Below are positions 16,997 to 26,057 of a DNA stretch of 64,000 bases, piece by piece (the stretch's first letter is position 1; the number at the start of each line of letters is the position of its first letter). A model generated the notes under the pieces. The model worked only from the letters and a program-made list of their open reading frames with translations, had not been told where the DNA came from and did not search any database. The position numbers were made by a program, and so were the translations under genes. Origin of the DNA: FEN-1297 sp046706945 (GTDB lineage Bacteria > Bacteroidota > Ignavibacteria > Ignavibacteriales > Ignavibacteriaceae); contig JBJKOY010000213.1 in the NCBI GenBank assembly GCA_046706945.1, forward strand, positions 1 through 64,000, in the 5' to 3' direction.

Positions 16997-18214
16997 TCAG
17001 ACTTCAATTCTTTCGGCGGTTTCCGGCATATATTTATATACAATCCATGCGCCGCCCATTGTAACAATACCTACGGAGAGAAAAGGCAATTCGAAAAAGA
17101 AATTTGCAAGCAATCCGGCTGCCAAAGGTCCAAAAGCTATACCTAGTCCGAATCCCATAGTAACAAAACTCATTTGTCTGCCTTCCCGGCCCTTCTTTGA
17201 AAGATCGGCGGCGACGGCAAATGCGGGAGCGGCAATACACGCGGACGCTATGCCCTGCACGAACCTGTCTATAATTAAGCCCGTCAGAGAAATTGTCATG
17301 CCTAAAAGAATTGTTGCTACTCCCATTATCAAAAGTCCGATGATTATCAGCGGCCTTCTGCCGATTTTATCGGAATAATGACCGAGCGGAACCTGGAATA
17401 TTATTCTGCTTATCATTAAAGTGCTGAACGCAATGCCAAAACCGACAGCGGTGATATCAAGTCTTTTATTAAATTCATTCTCCAGCGCTGTTATCATCGA
17501 AAAAGCACTTGCCATTAAAAATGTTGCGGCTGCCGCGCTTAAAATGCCGGCGCCCAGCAAGCTGAATTCGATGATTTTGAATTTCCTTTTTTTCTTGACT
17601 GTTGCTTCTCCTCGAACATCTTTCACCCAGATCTGGATAAACACTACCGCGGCCAAAATTAATCCCGCCCCTGTATAGAAAGCGGCATTGAAACCGAACC
17701 GGGTCTTGAGAAAACCTCCGAGAATAGGGCCGATACCGAAACCCACCATTCTAAACGTGCTGAAAACGCCCATTGAGCCGCCGCGGGTTTCTCTTTTCGT
17801 TATAACCGCCAACAATGCCATTGAAGCAGTTATTGTAATTGCGAATGCAATGCCCTGGGTTATTCTCAGCAATAACAATTCAAGATAATTTTGCGCAAAA
17901 ACAAAGCCGAATGTAGCTATTCCGATTATACCCAAACCTACCTGTATCAGCAGTTTTCTTCTTCCGAGCCGGTCGGTTAATGCGCCCATTAGAGGCTGTA
18001 CTAATGTATTGACAAACCCGTATAAGGATATTAAAATTCCCACCAAAACAGGCGTGGAAAAATTAAAAAGATAATCCGGAGTTTTGGCAACGTACAACGG
18101 CAGAATTATAAACAGGATACTATTACCGATGCCGTCGGTCAAACGGGCAAAGGATAAAGCCACAACAGCCCTGTTTGCTCCGAAAGATTCAAAAAATCTT
18201 TTGTTGAACTTCAC
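16997..18214 (-). CDS. MFS transporter, probable drug/metabolite efflux
   Basis: 405 residues and 12 predicted membrane helices. The signature loop between helices 2 and 3 (GALTDRLGRRKLL) and its second-half counterpart (GHYSDKIGRRPLI) are both present, as in the DHA1 multidrug efflux branch. The motif-C-like GFGIGPILGG lies in helix 5, typical of antiporters. The start is GTG at 18214. It lies next to an aldo/keto-reductase remnant and does not belong obviously to the flanking sugar loci, so the substrate is unknown. Confidence 0.85.
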   Translation of the reverse strand: MKFNKRFFESFGANRAVVALSFARLTDGIGNSILFIILPLYVAKTPDYLFNFSTPVLVGILISLYGFVNTLVQPLMGALTDRLGRRKLLIQVGLGIIGIATFGFVFAQNYLELLLLRITQGIAFAITITASMALLAVITKRETRGGSMGVFSTFRMVGFGIGPILGGFLKTRFGFNAAFYTGAGLILAAVVFIQIWVKDVRGEATVKKKRKFKIIEFSLLGAGILSAAAATFLMASAFSMITALENEFNKRLDITAVGFGIAFSTLMISRIIFQVPLGHYSDKIGRRPLIIIGLLIMGVATILLGMTISLTGLIIDRFVQGIASACIAAPAFAVAADLSKKGREGRQMSFVTMGFGLGIAFGPLAAGLLANFFFELPFLSVGIVTMGGAWIVYKYMPETAERIEV

Positions 18215-18223
18215 GATTAAATT

Positions 18224-18380
18224 CTAACCAAAATGTTCGGGCTCCCGGCCAATTGACGAATATCCGGCTTGAACTGCCTCAAAAAAAGCTTTTTCCGCAT
18301 TCATTCTGATCCGTTACCTGATAAACACCCAAACCCGAGAACGCCATTTCCCGGCAATTGTTAGATTTTGCAATTTCCAT
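18224..18380 (-). pseudogene. Frameshifted N-terminal remnant of an aldo/keto reductase
   Basis: Read leftward from ATG at 18380, the frame encodes FSGLGVYQVTDQNECGK, the start of 2,5-diketogluconate-type aldo/keto reductases. It then hits a stop at an A/T homopolymer (AAAAAGCTTTTTTT). Shifting one base restores KAFFEAVQAGYSSI, the expected continuation. The family's next block (IDTA...Y) is gone, and the frame ends at 18224, ten bases before the MFS start. Only about 50 of some 280 residues remain. Confidence 0.6.
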
Positions 18381-18497
18381 AATTTATTCGTCCTACTTAT
18401 TTTATAATAGTATAAAACATTCAAAAACATACAATGCTAAAATAAAATAGTTAACGAAGGCGTGATGTATACAAACCGATAGATTATTTTTTACTAG

Positions 18498-18623
18498 ATG
18501 ATTTTTAAAAACAAAATTAATGTGAAACTTGAAAAAAGAAATGATAAATTTGGGCCGTTAAATATCATTGTAAGAGACGAAACACGTAAAGGGGTTTTTA
18601 ACCTTAGGCAGAAAAAATCATAA
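18498..18623 (+). CDS. Possible 41-residue small protein
   Basis: A short frame (MIFKNKINVKLEKRND... to ...FNLRQKKS) lies in the 267-base gap upstream of the GH28 gene, ending 24 bases before it. It is strongly basic and has no hydrophobic segment. No convincing ribosome site precedes the ATG. It may be a leader peptide or chance. I recognise no family, and the rest of this gap shows nothing else clear. Confidence 0.2.
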   Translation: MIFKNKINVKLEKRNDKFGPLNIIVRDETRKGVFNLRQKKS

Positions 18624-18647
18624 TCACCAAAAACCAAAGGGGGATAA

Positions 18648-20069
18648 ATGCAAACCGGCGAAATTAAAAATAAAATTTCAGCAATGTCCTTTTCGCTTTC
18701 GGTAATTTTATTCTTTTTTTCTTTAAGCGTAATTGCGGCGGATAAGAATAAAGACGGATGGGAGAATGCCGGGAATATAGTAAAGAGTATAGTGGTCCCT
18801 AGTTTCCCGGATAGGGAATGTAATATCACAGCGTTCGGTGCGGTAGGCGACGGTAAAACCGACTGCCTGCCCGCGATAAAAAAGGCCATCGATAAATGTA
18901 ATTTGGAAGGCGGCGGAAGTGTGGTCATTCCGAAAGGCGACTTTTTAGTTAGAGGTCCGATACATTTAAAAAGTCACGTCAATCTTCATTTAAACGAAGG
19001 CGCTGTCATCAGGTTCAGCTCTTCCCCCGATGATTATCTTCCGGCGGTTTTAACGCGCTGGGAAGGCACCGAGTGCTATAATTATTCGCCTTTCATATAC
19101 GCGTTCGGCGTTACCGATATTGCAATTACTGGTAAAGGCACAATAGACGGAAACGCGAAAGATACTTTTGCAACCTGGAAGCCGGACCAGAAAAAAGATC
19201 AACGTTTGCTGCGGAAAATGGGAAACGATTTGATCCCGGTTAACGAAAGAGTTTTCGGCAAAGGGCACTACTTAAGACCAGTGATGATCCAGCCTTATGC
19301 CTGCAAGAATATTTTAATAGACGGGGTGAAGATTATCGATTCGCCTTTCTGGGAAATAAACCCGGTGTTATGTTATAATGTTACGGTGCGAAACGTGAAG
19401 ATAACAAGCCGGAACTTAAATAACGACGGCTGCGACCCGGAAGGATCGGTTAACGTGTTAATTGAAAACTGCGAATTCAATACCGGCGACGATGCCGTGG
19501 CTATTAAAGCGGGAAGGGACCAGGACGGTTGGAGAATAGGACAGGCGACCGAGAACGTTGTTATACGCAATTGTGTGTTCAACTCAAAGGCCAACGGACT
19601 GTGCATCGGCAGCGAAATGTCGGGCGGAGTTAGAAACGTGTACATGGAAAATATAACCGTAGGCGAAGCGGACGCGGCAATTTATTTTAAAAGCAACCTA
19701 GACCGCGGCGGCTTCATAGAAAATATCTGGGTGCGCAATGTAACTGTTAAAAGAGCACTGCAGAAGTTAATTGCCTTTGTTACCGATTACCACGGCTACA
19801 GGGGAAATCATTACCCTCCTGTGTTTGACGGCTTCCATATTGAAGGTATAACCTGTAACAAGGCCGACGACTATGCCGTTTTTGCCGAGGGAGTGAAAGA
19901 CTCCAGGCTTAAAAATATCATTTTTAAAAACGTAAACGTTGAAGAAGCAAAAATACCTTATCATGTAATATTTACGGACAACATGATCTTTGATAATGTG
20001 ACGGTAAACGGCAAGATGCTTCCAAAGCATCCTGCAGAGAGCAGTAAAAATTCTCCCGTCGCAGATTAA
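18648..20069 (+). CDS. Secreted GH28 polygalacturonase-family enzyme with altered active site
   Basis: 473 residues. A signal peptide (hydrophobic core about 13-29, cleavage near VIAA-D) leads into a right-handed beta-helix. GH28 landmarks are present: NITAFGAVGDGKTDC near 59-73, NNDGCDP at 258-264 (usual NTD, catalytic Asp260 kept), GDDAVAIKAG with Asp281-Asp282, and IGSEMSGG at 320-327. The catalytic-neighbour histidine normally in a GHG motif just before IGSE is replaced by KAN (about 315-317). The substrate-binding R-x-K reads YFK (346-348). The family cleaves galacturonan or rhamnogalacturonan. These changes suggest a shifted uronic-acid substrate. AAAGGGGGA gives a strong ribosome site for this ATG. 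It opens the uronate locus. Confidence 0.88.
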   Translation: MQTGEIKNKISAMSFSLSVILFFFSLSVIAADKNKDGWENAGNIVKSIVVPSFPDRECNITAFGAVGDGKTDCLPAIKKAIDKCNLEGGGSVVIPKGDFLVRGPIHLKSHVNLHLNEGAVIRFSSSPDDYLPAVLTRWEGTECYNYSPFIYAFGVTDIAITGKGTIDGNAKDTFATWKPDQKKDQRLLRKMGNDLIPVNERVFGKGHYLRPVMIQPYACKNILIDGVKIIDSPFWEINPVLCYNVTVRNVKITSRNLNNDGCDPEGSVNVLIENCEFNTGDDAVAIKAGRDQDGWRIGQATENVVIRNCVFNSKANGLCIGSEMSGGVRNVYMENITVGEADAAIYFKSNLDRGGFIENIWVRNVTVKRALQKLIAFVTDYHGYRGNHYPPVFDGFHIEGITCNKADDYAVFAEGVKDSRLKNIIFKNVNVEEAKIPYHVIFTDNMIFDNVTVNGKMLPKHPAESSKNSPVAD

Positions 20070-20090
20070 ACCTAATTATAATCAGATAAT

Positions 20091-20127
20091 GCGGGGGATA
20101 TCCAAATAGTAATTTTGGATAGGCCGC
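20091..20127 (+). terminator. Hairpin terminator after GH28
   Basis: A perfect 8-bp stem TATCCAAA/TTTGGATA (20099-20106, 20114-20121) with a 7-base loop is extended outward by GCGG/CCGC (20091-20094, 20124-20127). It lies about 20 bases past the GH28 stop. The following bases are A-rich then TTTATTT, so termination efficiency is uncertain. Confidence 0.5.
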
Positions 20128-20228
20128 AAAAACTTTATTTAACTTTGGCCGCTCTTAAATCTTATAATAGCGCCCTTTCATCAAATAAAGAAAGCATAAA
20201 ATTTTTTTGTTAAAGGCGAATAAAAAAC

Positions 20229-20251
20229 TTGACAAGAATAAATGTTATAAT
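20229..20251 (+). promoter_or_regulatory. Candidate promoter of the uronate-locus TonB receptor
   Basis: TTGACA (20229-20234) and TATAAT (20246-20251) both occur exactly, but only 11 bases apart, too close for one standard -35/-10 pair. A hexamer at 17-base spacing from TTGACA reads TAACTT. Either box could belong to overlapping promoters. The adjoining palindromes downstream suggest repression. Confidence 0.35.
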
Positions 20252-20259
20252 TAACTTAG

Positions 20260-20282
20260 TATACCAAGTATGCTAGGCATAT
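20260..20282 (+). promoter_or_regulatory. Candidate operator: overlapping palindromes before the TonB receptor
   Basis: TATGC-TAG-GCATA (20269-20281) is a perfect inverted repeat. Overlapping it, ATAC-CAA-GTAT (20261-20271) is another with the same 3-base spacer, phased 8-9 bases apart. The pair lies right behind the promoter-like boxes. The GntR/LacI-type regulator encoded at 24840 is the natural candidate to bind here. TGCTAG recurs upstream of that regulator's own gene (about 24787-24792). Confidence 0.4.
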
Positions 20283-20325
20283 GAGGTCAAGTTACAAATT
20301 ATCTCTTCTTCTATCGGGGAAACGA

Positions 20326-23202
20326 ATGGTGATAAAATATTCCAAAATCGAATTATTATTTGCAATATTTATATTATTAGTAAGCGCAAGAATTACATAT
20401 GCGCAAACAACAGAGGTTTTAGGGAAGGTAACCGACGCAACCGACGGTTCTCCGCTTTGGGGTACAAATATAATTGTAGACGGAACTTCGAACGGTACAA
20501 CCTCGGATGTGGACGGAAAATACCGGCTGGTTAATCTGAAGTCGGGAAATAATGTAATTCTGTTTAGGTATGTCGGCTACATGACGGATACCGTGAAAAT
20601 AAATTTAAAAACAGGAACGACGAGAACCATCGACATTAATTTATCACCCGAGGTACTGCAGTCAAAAGAAGTAGTAGTAACGGCTCAATTACAGGGCCAG
20701 CAATCGGCTATCAACCAGCAGATCAATTCCAACTCAATAGTAAATATTGTTTCCAAAGATAAGATCCAAGAGCTGCCGGATCAAAATGCGGCAGAAACAT
20801 TGGCAAGGCTGCCCGGTATATCTTTGGAGAGAGACGGGGGAGAGGGACAGAAAATCGTTGTACGCGGCTTATCGCCGAAGTACAGTAATATCACCATCAA
20901 CGGCGAAAAAATACCGTCGACCGATCAAGTCGACAGATCGGTTGACCTTAGTTCAATATCGCCGGACATGCTTGCCGGTATAGAAGTGTTTAAGTCGATT
21001 ACCGCAGATAAGGACGGAGATGCCGTAGGCGGAACCGTTAATTTTACGGTTAAAAGGGCAGCGAAAGAATTTCACGGAGACTTTAAATTACAAAACGGGT
21101 ACAGTTCTCAAGAAAAATACATGGGAAATTACAGGGGCTCTTTTACATTAAGCGACAGATTTTTCGACAACCGCCTGGGCATTGTGGCTACCGGCAATAT
21201 TCAAAGAGCCGACAGAAGCTCTGATGCGCAGGACGTAACTTATTCATTCGGCAGCCAGAGCGCAACCGGCGCGAGAATAAACGTCGACAACCTGAACTTA
21301 GCAGACACCAAGGAAATAAGGGACCGTTACGGCGCAAGCTTAACTTCCGATTATGATCTGGACAACGGCAGTATTTTGTTCAGCGGCTTCTGGAGCAAAA
21401 CCAACCGCAATGAACTTAGAAGACGAAAAAGGTACCAGATTGCAAATGCCAGGACTCAATATGAAATTCGCCAGAGCAATATCAATCTTGAACTGATGTC
21501 TGCAAGTCTGCAGGGCACTCACAATATAGGCGTCGTTCAAATTGACTGGCACGGAGCATATTCCGAATCGGACCAAATTACTCCGAACGAGTTTAACAAT
21601 ATTTTCCAGGAATTATCTTCCCTGACAAATCAGATAGTTACCGACCAAGGGCCGCGGCTGATTCCCAACGGCGTGAAGAATGATCTTAACAATACGACAT
21701 TTAAAGAAAGCGACATTAACAGCTTCAGGGTTAAGGACCACAGCTTAACGGCGCAGGTGGATACCAAGGTAAATTTTGATTTCGGAAATAACCTGGCCGG
21801 CTTCTTAAAGTTCGGAGGCAAATTAAGATGGAACAGAAGGTCCCGCGACAACACACAATACTGGACTTCATATTTTAACTTGGACTCGGTGGGAGTAATG
21901 TCCGCCGCGGAACCGAATGCGTTATACAGGGCTTTTGCCCTCACAACAAGCAGAAAAATACTGATGGAAAATTTCCTTTCTCCCGATGACCAGGTGGGTG
22001 AGTTCTTAAACGGCGCTTATAATTTCGGTCCGAGTTTAGATGAAGGATCCATCGACGATTTTGTAAATCATATGCGTTATGCCAAGCTTTTGTCCGGAAG
22101 TCCGCTTTATACTTACAATCCGCAAACAGCGCTGCAGAACTACGGCGCAACCGAAAATGTTTCGGCCGCCTATGTTATGGCCCAAGTGTCTCTTACTCCT
22201 AGTTTAATGTTCATACCCGGGGTAAGATATGAAAGAACATACAGCGACTACAAGAGCATTACCGGGACGCCGGTATCCGGCGAAGACGCAACGCCCAATC
22301 TGGCCGGCGCAAAAGATACCGTGGGCGCAAGATCGTTTTACGATATTCTGCCGATGTTCCAGTTAAAGTACAAAGTTACCGGCTGGTTCGATGTAAGAAC
22401 GTCGGTAACTAAAACACTGTCAAGACCCGATTATTTTAACCTGGTTCCGTGGGAACAAATCGATTACCTAAGCAATACGATTGATAAAGGAAACCCCGAA
22501 CTTAAGCATACAACCGTATGGAATTACGATTTATTCCTGTCTATGTACAACAACTACGGGTTATTCACCGTCGGAGGTTTTTATAAAAAGCTATGGAATG
22601 TCGATTACTTGCGGCAGTCGAGAATTCAGGACGGCGGGATGTACAACGGGTTTATGCTTACGCAGCCGGTAAACGCCGAGGATCCTTCAACGGTATACGG
22701 TATTGAAATTGACCTTCAAGCAAATTTGGCATTATTACCCAGTCCTTTTAACGGTTTAATATTCGGCGCAAATCTGTCTCTAATGAAATCCAAAACATAT
22801 TTCCCGTTCTATGAAGTTGGGCCGAGAAGCCCTTTACCGCCTTATGCTCCGACTATAATCGATACGGTTCGGGCGGGAAATATGCCGGGGCAGGCCGACT
22901 ACATAGGCAACCTGCAGATAGGATACGAGAAGAGCGGCTTCTCGGGAAGATTATCTCTCGTTTTCCAGGGAAAAAGCCTGTCGTTTGTAGGTACGCGTCC
23001 CGAACTTGACGGATATACCGACAAATCGATCAGATGGGACCTGGCTTTGCAGCAGAAGGTTTACGGCGAGCTGAGCTTGTACCTGGATGCAAACAACCTG
23101 ACGAATGTACCGGATAAAGCATTCCTGGGCAACGAACTATATCCGACCAGCGAAGAATATTACGGATGGTCCATGGACTTGGGCGTGAAATATAAATTTT
23201 AA
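20326..23202 (+). CDS. TonB-dependent outer-membrane receptor (uronate locus)
   Basis: About 958 residues. Signal peptide ending near RITYA-Q, a carboxypeptidase-regulatory-like domain (EVLGKVTDATDGSPLWGTN onward), a plug (EVVVTAQ, then LPDQNAAETLARLPGISLER and VVRGLSPKYSNITINGE), and a barrel ending in GVKYKF. The plug wording resembles the TonB receptor group first described for carbohydrate uptake in Xanthomonas/Caulobacter. An in-frame ATG at 20281 would add 15 residues, but it overlaps the palindromic site and gives a poor signal peptide, so the ATG at 20326, preceded by GGGGAAACGA, is preferred. It lies between GH28 and a type IX-sorted beta-helix protein. No SusD homologue is present. 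It probably imports uronate oligosaccharides. Confidence 0.9.
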   Translation: MVIKYSKIELLFAIFILLVSARITYAQTTEVLGKVTDATDGSPLWGTNIIVDGTSNGTTSDVDGKYRLVNLKSGNNVILFRYVGYMTDTVKINLKTGTTRTIDINLSPEVLQSKEVVVTAQLQGQQSAINQQINSNSIVNIVSKDKIQELPDQNAAETLARLPGISLERDGGEGQKIVVRGLSPKYSNITINGEKIPSTDQVDRSVDLSSISPDMLAGIEVFKSITADKDGDAVGGTVNFTVKRAAKEFHGDFKLQNGYSSQEKYMGNYRGSFTLSDRFFDNRLGIVATGNIQRADRSSDAQDVTYSFGSQSATGARINVDNLNLADTKEIRDRYGASLTSDYDLDNGSILFSGFWSKTNRNELRRRKRYQIANARTQYEIRQSNINLELMSASLQGTHNIGVVQIDWHGAYSESDQITPNEFNNIFQELSSLTNQIVTDQGPRLIPNGVKNDLNNTTFKESDINSFRVKDHSLTAQVDTKVNFDFGNNLAGFLKFGGKLRWNRRSRDNTQYWTSYFNLDSVGVMSAAEPNALYRAFALTTSRKILMENFLSPDDQVGEFLNGAYNFGPSLDEGSIDDFVNHMRYAKLLSGSPLYTYNPQTALQNYGATENVSAAYVMAQVSLTPSLMFIPGVRYERTYSDYKSITGTPVSGEDATPNLAGAKDTVGARSFYDILPMFQLKYKVTGWFDVRTSVTKTLSRPDYFNLVPWEQIDYLSNTIDKGNPELKHTTVWNYDLFLSMYNNYGLFTVGGFYKKLWNVDYLRQSRIQDGGMYNGFMLTQPVNAEDPSTVYGIEIDLQANLALLPSPFNGLIFGANLSLMKSKTYFPFYEVGPRSPLPPYAPTIIDTVRAGNMPGQADYIGNLQIGYEKSGFSGRLSLVFQGKSLSFVGTRPELDGYTDKSIRWDLALQQKVYGELSLYLDANNLTNVPDKAFLGNELYPTSEEYYGWSMDLGVKYKF

Positions 23203-23259
23203 GAGCAATCTATTTTAATTGTTAATTTCAAAATAATAAACAATAGAACGGAGGTTCGA

Positions 23260-24765
23260 ATGAAGAGTCGGCAACTAGTTATCAATGGTATGGTTGCATT
23301 TATACTGATATTAGTAATATCAAGTTCAAAGAATTATGCCCAAACATTTATAGATGTCCCGCCCGGGTTTTCAACTTTGAATGACTCGATAGCGAATAAT
23401 ACGGATCCGAACGCCGTATTTAGATTACAGCGCGGAGATAATGCCGTTTATCTGTTAAACGGTACAATATCAAATAAAACTCCTCTTGTAATTGTTGCCG
23501 CCGACGGGCCGGGTGCCAGGCCCAAATTAATACCGGGTATCGGTTCCGGAGGAGTATCGAGCATACCGTTCAGAGCAAAAGCCAATCTAACGCTAAAAGG
23601 AGTTTACGTCACCGCAAAAGATGAAGGCGGTGCTTATTTATCCCAGATTATTAGGGAATCGGTAGACAGCGTAAGATTGGTCTTCGACGATTGCTTTTTT
23701 GAAAACTCTTCCCAGTCGTTTATAAGAACCGACAACCAGATGGCCAAGATTTATATTTCCAATTCTACTGTAAGGAATTGCGCTTCGGATTACGCCAACG
23801 GGCGCGGTATAGACGACAGAGGAGTCGATATGGACACTCTCTACGTTGAAAACTGCACTATATACAACATATCGTCAAGGTTCTTGCGCGACGGCGGCGG
23901 CGTTTTGAACTATGCATATATCAATCACAATACTTTTCTGAATACCGGACTCCAGGTTATGCAATTCGGCGAATGTCCCAAGGTTATTTTCACGAATAAT
24001 ATTGTTTACAATTGCGGTTTTATTGGCGTCGGCAAGTCGGCTACCGGCGGCGGCCTTCTTCAGTTGCAACCGCTTACTTCCAGCGTTTACGACGGGGTAA
24101 CTCAGTCGGTAGAAGTAAACCATAACAATTTCGTGCTCGATCCCGGCTACTCGGCTGCTTATCCGGATACTGTTCTCGCTACACCGAGGTACGACAACAA
24201 CATGCAGGCGGCCGTTACCGCGTCCGGGTTTGACACGACAAATATTTCCGAGCAATTAACTTTTACCAAAGGCACCCCTTCCTTTGCCGATCTTATTCCT
24301 TTATACTGGAACGATCCTGCGCTTTCATCAAGCACAACCGCGGTTGGTCTGCGCGTAGACAGCACGTACGATTTCTCGTATCCTGCAACGGTACAATCTT
24401 ACACCGCCGGAAGCGACGGAAAACCGCTCGGATCCCTGGACTGGTTCGATATATCTACCGCCGTTAAAGAAAAGATCAGTACCCCTGGAAATTTTTCATT
24501 ATCTCAAAATTATCCCAACCCGTTTAACCCGACTACAATTATAAAATACCAAATTGCGAAAGAGTCGAATGTTAGCCTGGCAATATATAACACGCTGGGA
24601 CAGATGGTAAAAACGTTGGTGAATACGATACAGCCGGCCGGTTCCTATTCTATTACATGGAACGGAACTAATCAAGCCGGACTGAAATTATCAAGCGGAA
24701 TTTATTTCTACAGGTTAAACGCCGGAAATTTTGTCGTAGTTAAAAAGATGATGATGCTTAAGTAA
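23260..24765 (+). CDS. Secreted right-handed beta-helix protein with type IX sorting domain
   Basis: 501 residues. Signal peptide (about 1-27, SKNYA-Q), then a pectate-lyase-like right-handed beta-helix (about 60-390) with ladder strands such as RLVFDDCFFENSS, KIYISNSTVRNC and LYVENCTIYNIS. The C-terminal type IX sorting domain (about 405-501) starts FSLSQNYPNPFNPTTIIKY and ends KKMMMLK. It is thus exported and attached to the surface or released. It may bind or cut an acidic polysaccharide. No catalytic Arg/Lys set could be assigned. In Bacteroidota loci, similar helix proteins without an assigned activity often follow the receptor. CGGAGG before the ATG supports the start. Confidence 0.8.
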   Translation: MKSRQLVINGMVAFILILVISSSKNYAQTFIDVPPGFSTLNDSIANNTDPNAVFRLQRGDNAVYLLNGTISNKTPLVIVAADGPGARPKLIPGIGSGGVSSIPFRAKANLTLKGVYVTAKDEGGAYLSQIIRESVDSVRLVFDDCFFENSSQSFIRTDNQMAKIYISNSTVRNCASDYANGRGIDDRGVDMDTLYVENCTIYNISSRFLRDGGGVLNYAYINHNTFLNTGLQVMQFGECPKVIFTNNIVYNCGFIGVGKSATGGGLLQLQPLTSSVYDGVTQSVEVNHNNFVLDPGYSAAYPDTVLATPRYDNNMQAAVTASGFDTTNISEQLTFTKGTPSFADLIPLYWNDPALSSSTTAVGLRVDSTYDFSYPATVQSYTAGSDGKPLGSLDWFDISTAVKEKISTPGNFSLSQNYPNPFNPTTIIKYQIAKESNVSLAIYNTLGQMVKTLVNTIQPAGSYSITWNGTNQAGLKLSSGIYFYRLNAGNFVVVKKMMMLK

Positions 24766-24777
24766 TTCAAAAATATG

Positions 24778-24802
24778 CAATTAACTTGCTAGATATTAAT
24801 TG
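24778..24802 (+). promoter_or_regulatory. Inverted repeat upstream of the GntR/LacI-type regulator
   Basis: CAATTAA (24778-24784) and TTAATTG (24796-24802) flank CTTGCTAGATA. The TGCTAG inside also occurs in the palindrome upstream of the TonB receptor. It could be an autoregulatory operator. Because a T-rich stretch follows, a weak terminator for the preceding gene is the alternative. Confidence 0.3.
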
Positions 24803-24839
24803 AAAATTTTTATGTTTTTTTTATCTTATCGGAATATGT

Positions 24840-26021
24840 TTGGAGAAAGTGAGGAAATTAGTGGGCGGTGAAATTAAATTTAAAAACGATGCTCCTTTAT
24901 ACGAGCAGGTTGCAAAGGATATTAAGAGGAAAATTAAGGACGGAATGTTAAAACCCGGTGATAACGTAGGCTCGCACAGCGAACTGAGCAAATCATATTC
25001 CGTAAGTGTAATAACAATTAAAGGTGCCTTAACCAGCTTGATAAACGAAGGTATTTTGTTTACCCGGATTGGTTTGGGCACCTATGTATCGGAGCCGAAA
25101 GACGAGGGTGTAAATTTGTCGCGGCATAAAACAATAGGATTGGTTTTAAGAGATCTTAACCATCAATATTTTTCCTTAATTGTCGGCGGAATAGAAGAAA
25201 GGGCTTATGAGCTTGGTTATAATATCCTGTTGACAAGCTCCGCAAATAAAATCGAAAAAGAAGAAAGTCAGATAAATCATTTTAGAAAATTGGGAGTAGA
25301 CGGCTTAATCATTGCCTCTCTGGCGCTTGATTACAAGGCGACTGACTATATCAAAAAACTGCATGACGAGAATTTCCCTTACATTATGGTATCGTATATA
25401 CACGAGCCGGATTACTGGTACGTAGGTTCCGATCATGAGCTCGGCGGTTTTTTGGCTACCGAGCATTTGATAAAACTCGGGTATAAATCCATCGGCTATA
25501 TGCATGTTGAAAAAGCAAATTTGTTGAGCGAAGTCAGGAAGAACGGGTATTACAGGGCGCTTAACGAATACAACATTCCTTACGATTCCAAATTGATTTT
25601 TACGCTGGCTAAAGACAAGCCCGAATATGTTTCAGATAGGTTTAAACTCGGTTACGAATTCGGTAAGGATTTCAAAAACCTGGCTAAAAAACCGGACGCA
25701 CTATTCTTCTACAGCGATTTAACCGCTCTCGGATTTGAGCAAGCGGCAATTGAGGAAGGAATATTAATACCCGACGATGTCGCGATTGTAGGGTATGATG
25801 ATATTATAATTTCTCAATACGCCTCAATACCGTTAACTTCGGTTCACCAGCCGACGGATAAAATCGGCCGGCTGGCCGTAGATATAATTCAAAAAAGAAT
25901 TGACGGCAGTGAAGTGGGGAACAGGACCATCTTAAAACCTTCTTTAATAATACGAGATTCGTGCGGCGCGAAAAAATTGAACCTTAGTCCGTTTACGAAC
26001 ACGGAAAAAGAACTGAACTAA
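24840..26021 (+). CDS. GntR-type HTH / LacI-type sensor transcriptional regulator
   Basis: 393 residues, with the architecture of B. subtilis AraR: an N-terminal winged helix of GntR type (about 14-80, LYEQVAKDIKRKIKDG, then LSKSYSVSVITIKGAL) fused to a periplasmic-binding-protein effector domain (about 97-375, KTIGLVLRDLNHQYF through VAIVGYDDIIISQYA). Such proteins repress sugar genes until a sugar binds. It sits inside the uronate locus between the receptor pair and beta-glucuronidase, so a uronic-acid signal is inferred. The TTG at 24840 has no ribosome site. A GTG at 24861 preceded by AGGA is a credible alternative start. A 7-bp inverted repeat (24778-24802) upstream may be its own operator. 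Confidence 0.9.
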   Translation: MEKVRKLVGGEIKFKNDAPLYEQVAKDIKRKIKDGMLKPGDNVGSHSELSKSYSVSVITIKGALTSLINEGILFTRIGLGTYVSEPKDEGVNLSRHKTIGLVLRDLNHQYFSLIVGGIEERAYELGYNILLTSSANKIEKEESQINHFRKLGVDGLIIASLALDYKATDYIKKLHDENFPYIMVSYIHEPDYWYVGSDHELGGFLATEHLIKLGYKSIGYMHVEKANLLSEVRKNGYYRALNEYNIPYDSKLIFTLAKDKPEYVSDRFKLGYEFGKDFKNLAKKPDALFFYSDLTALGFEQAAIEEGILIPDDVAIVGYDDIIISQYASIPLTSVHQPTDKIGRLAVDIIQKRIDGSEVGNRTILKPSLIIRDSCGAKKLNLSPFTNTEKELN

Positions 26022-26057
26022 ATATTTTATCACTTTGTTATCTTTTACTGGAAAAGT

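Noticed and set aside
20229..20251. Perfect TTGACA and TATAAT hexamers as a single sigma-70 promoter
   Set aside because: The spacing is 11 bases, too short for one promoter. They are reported only as a low-confidence candidate region.
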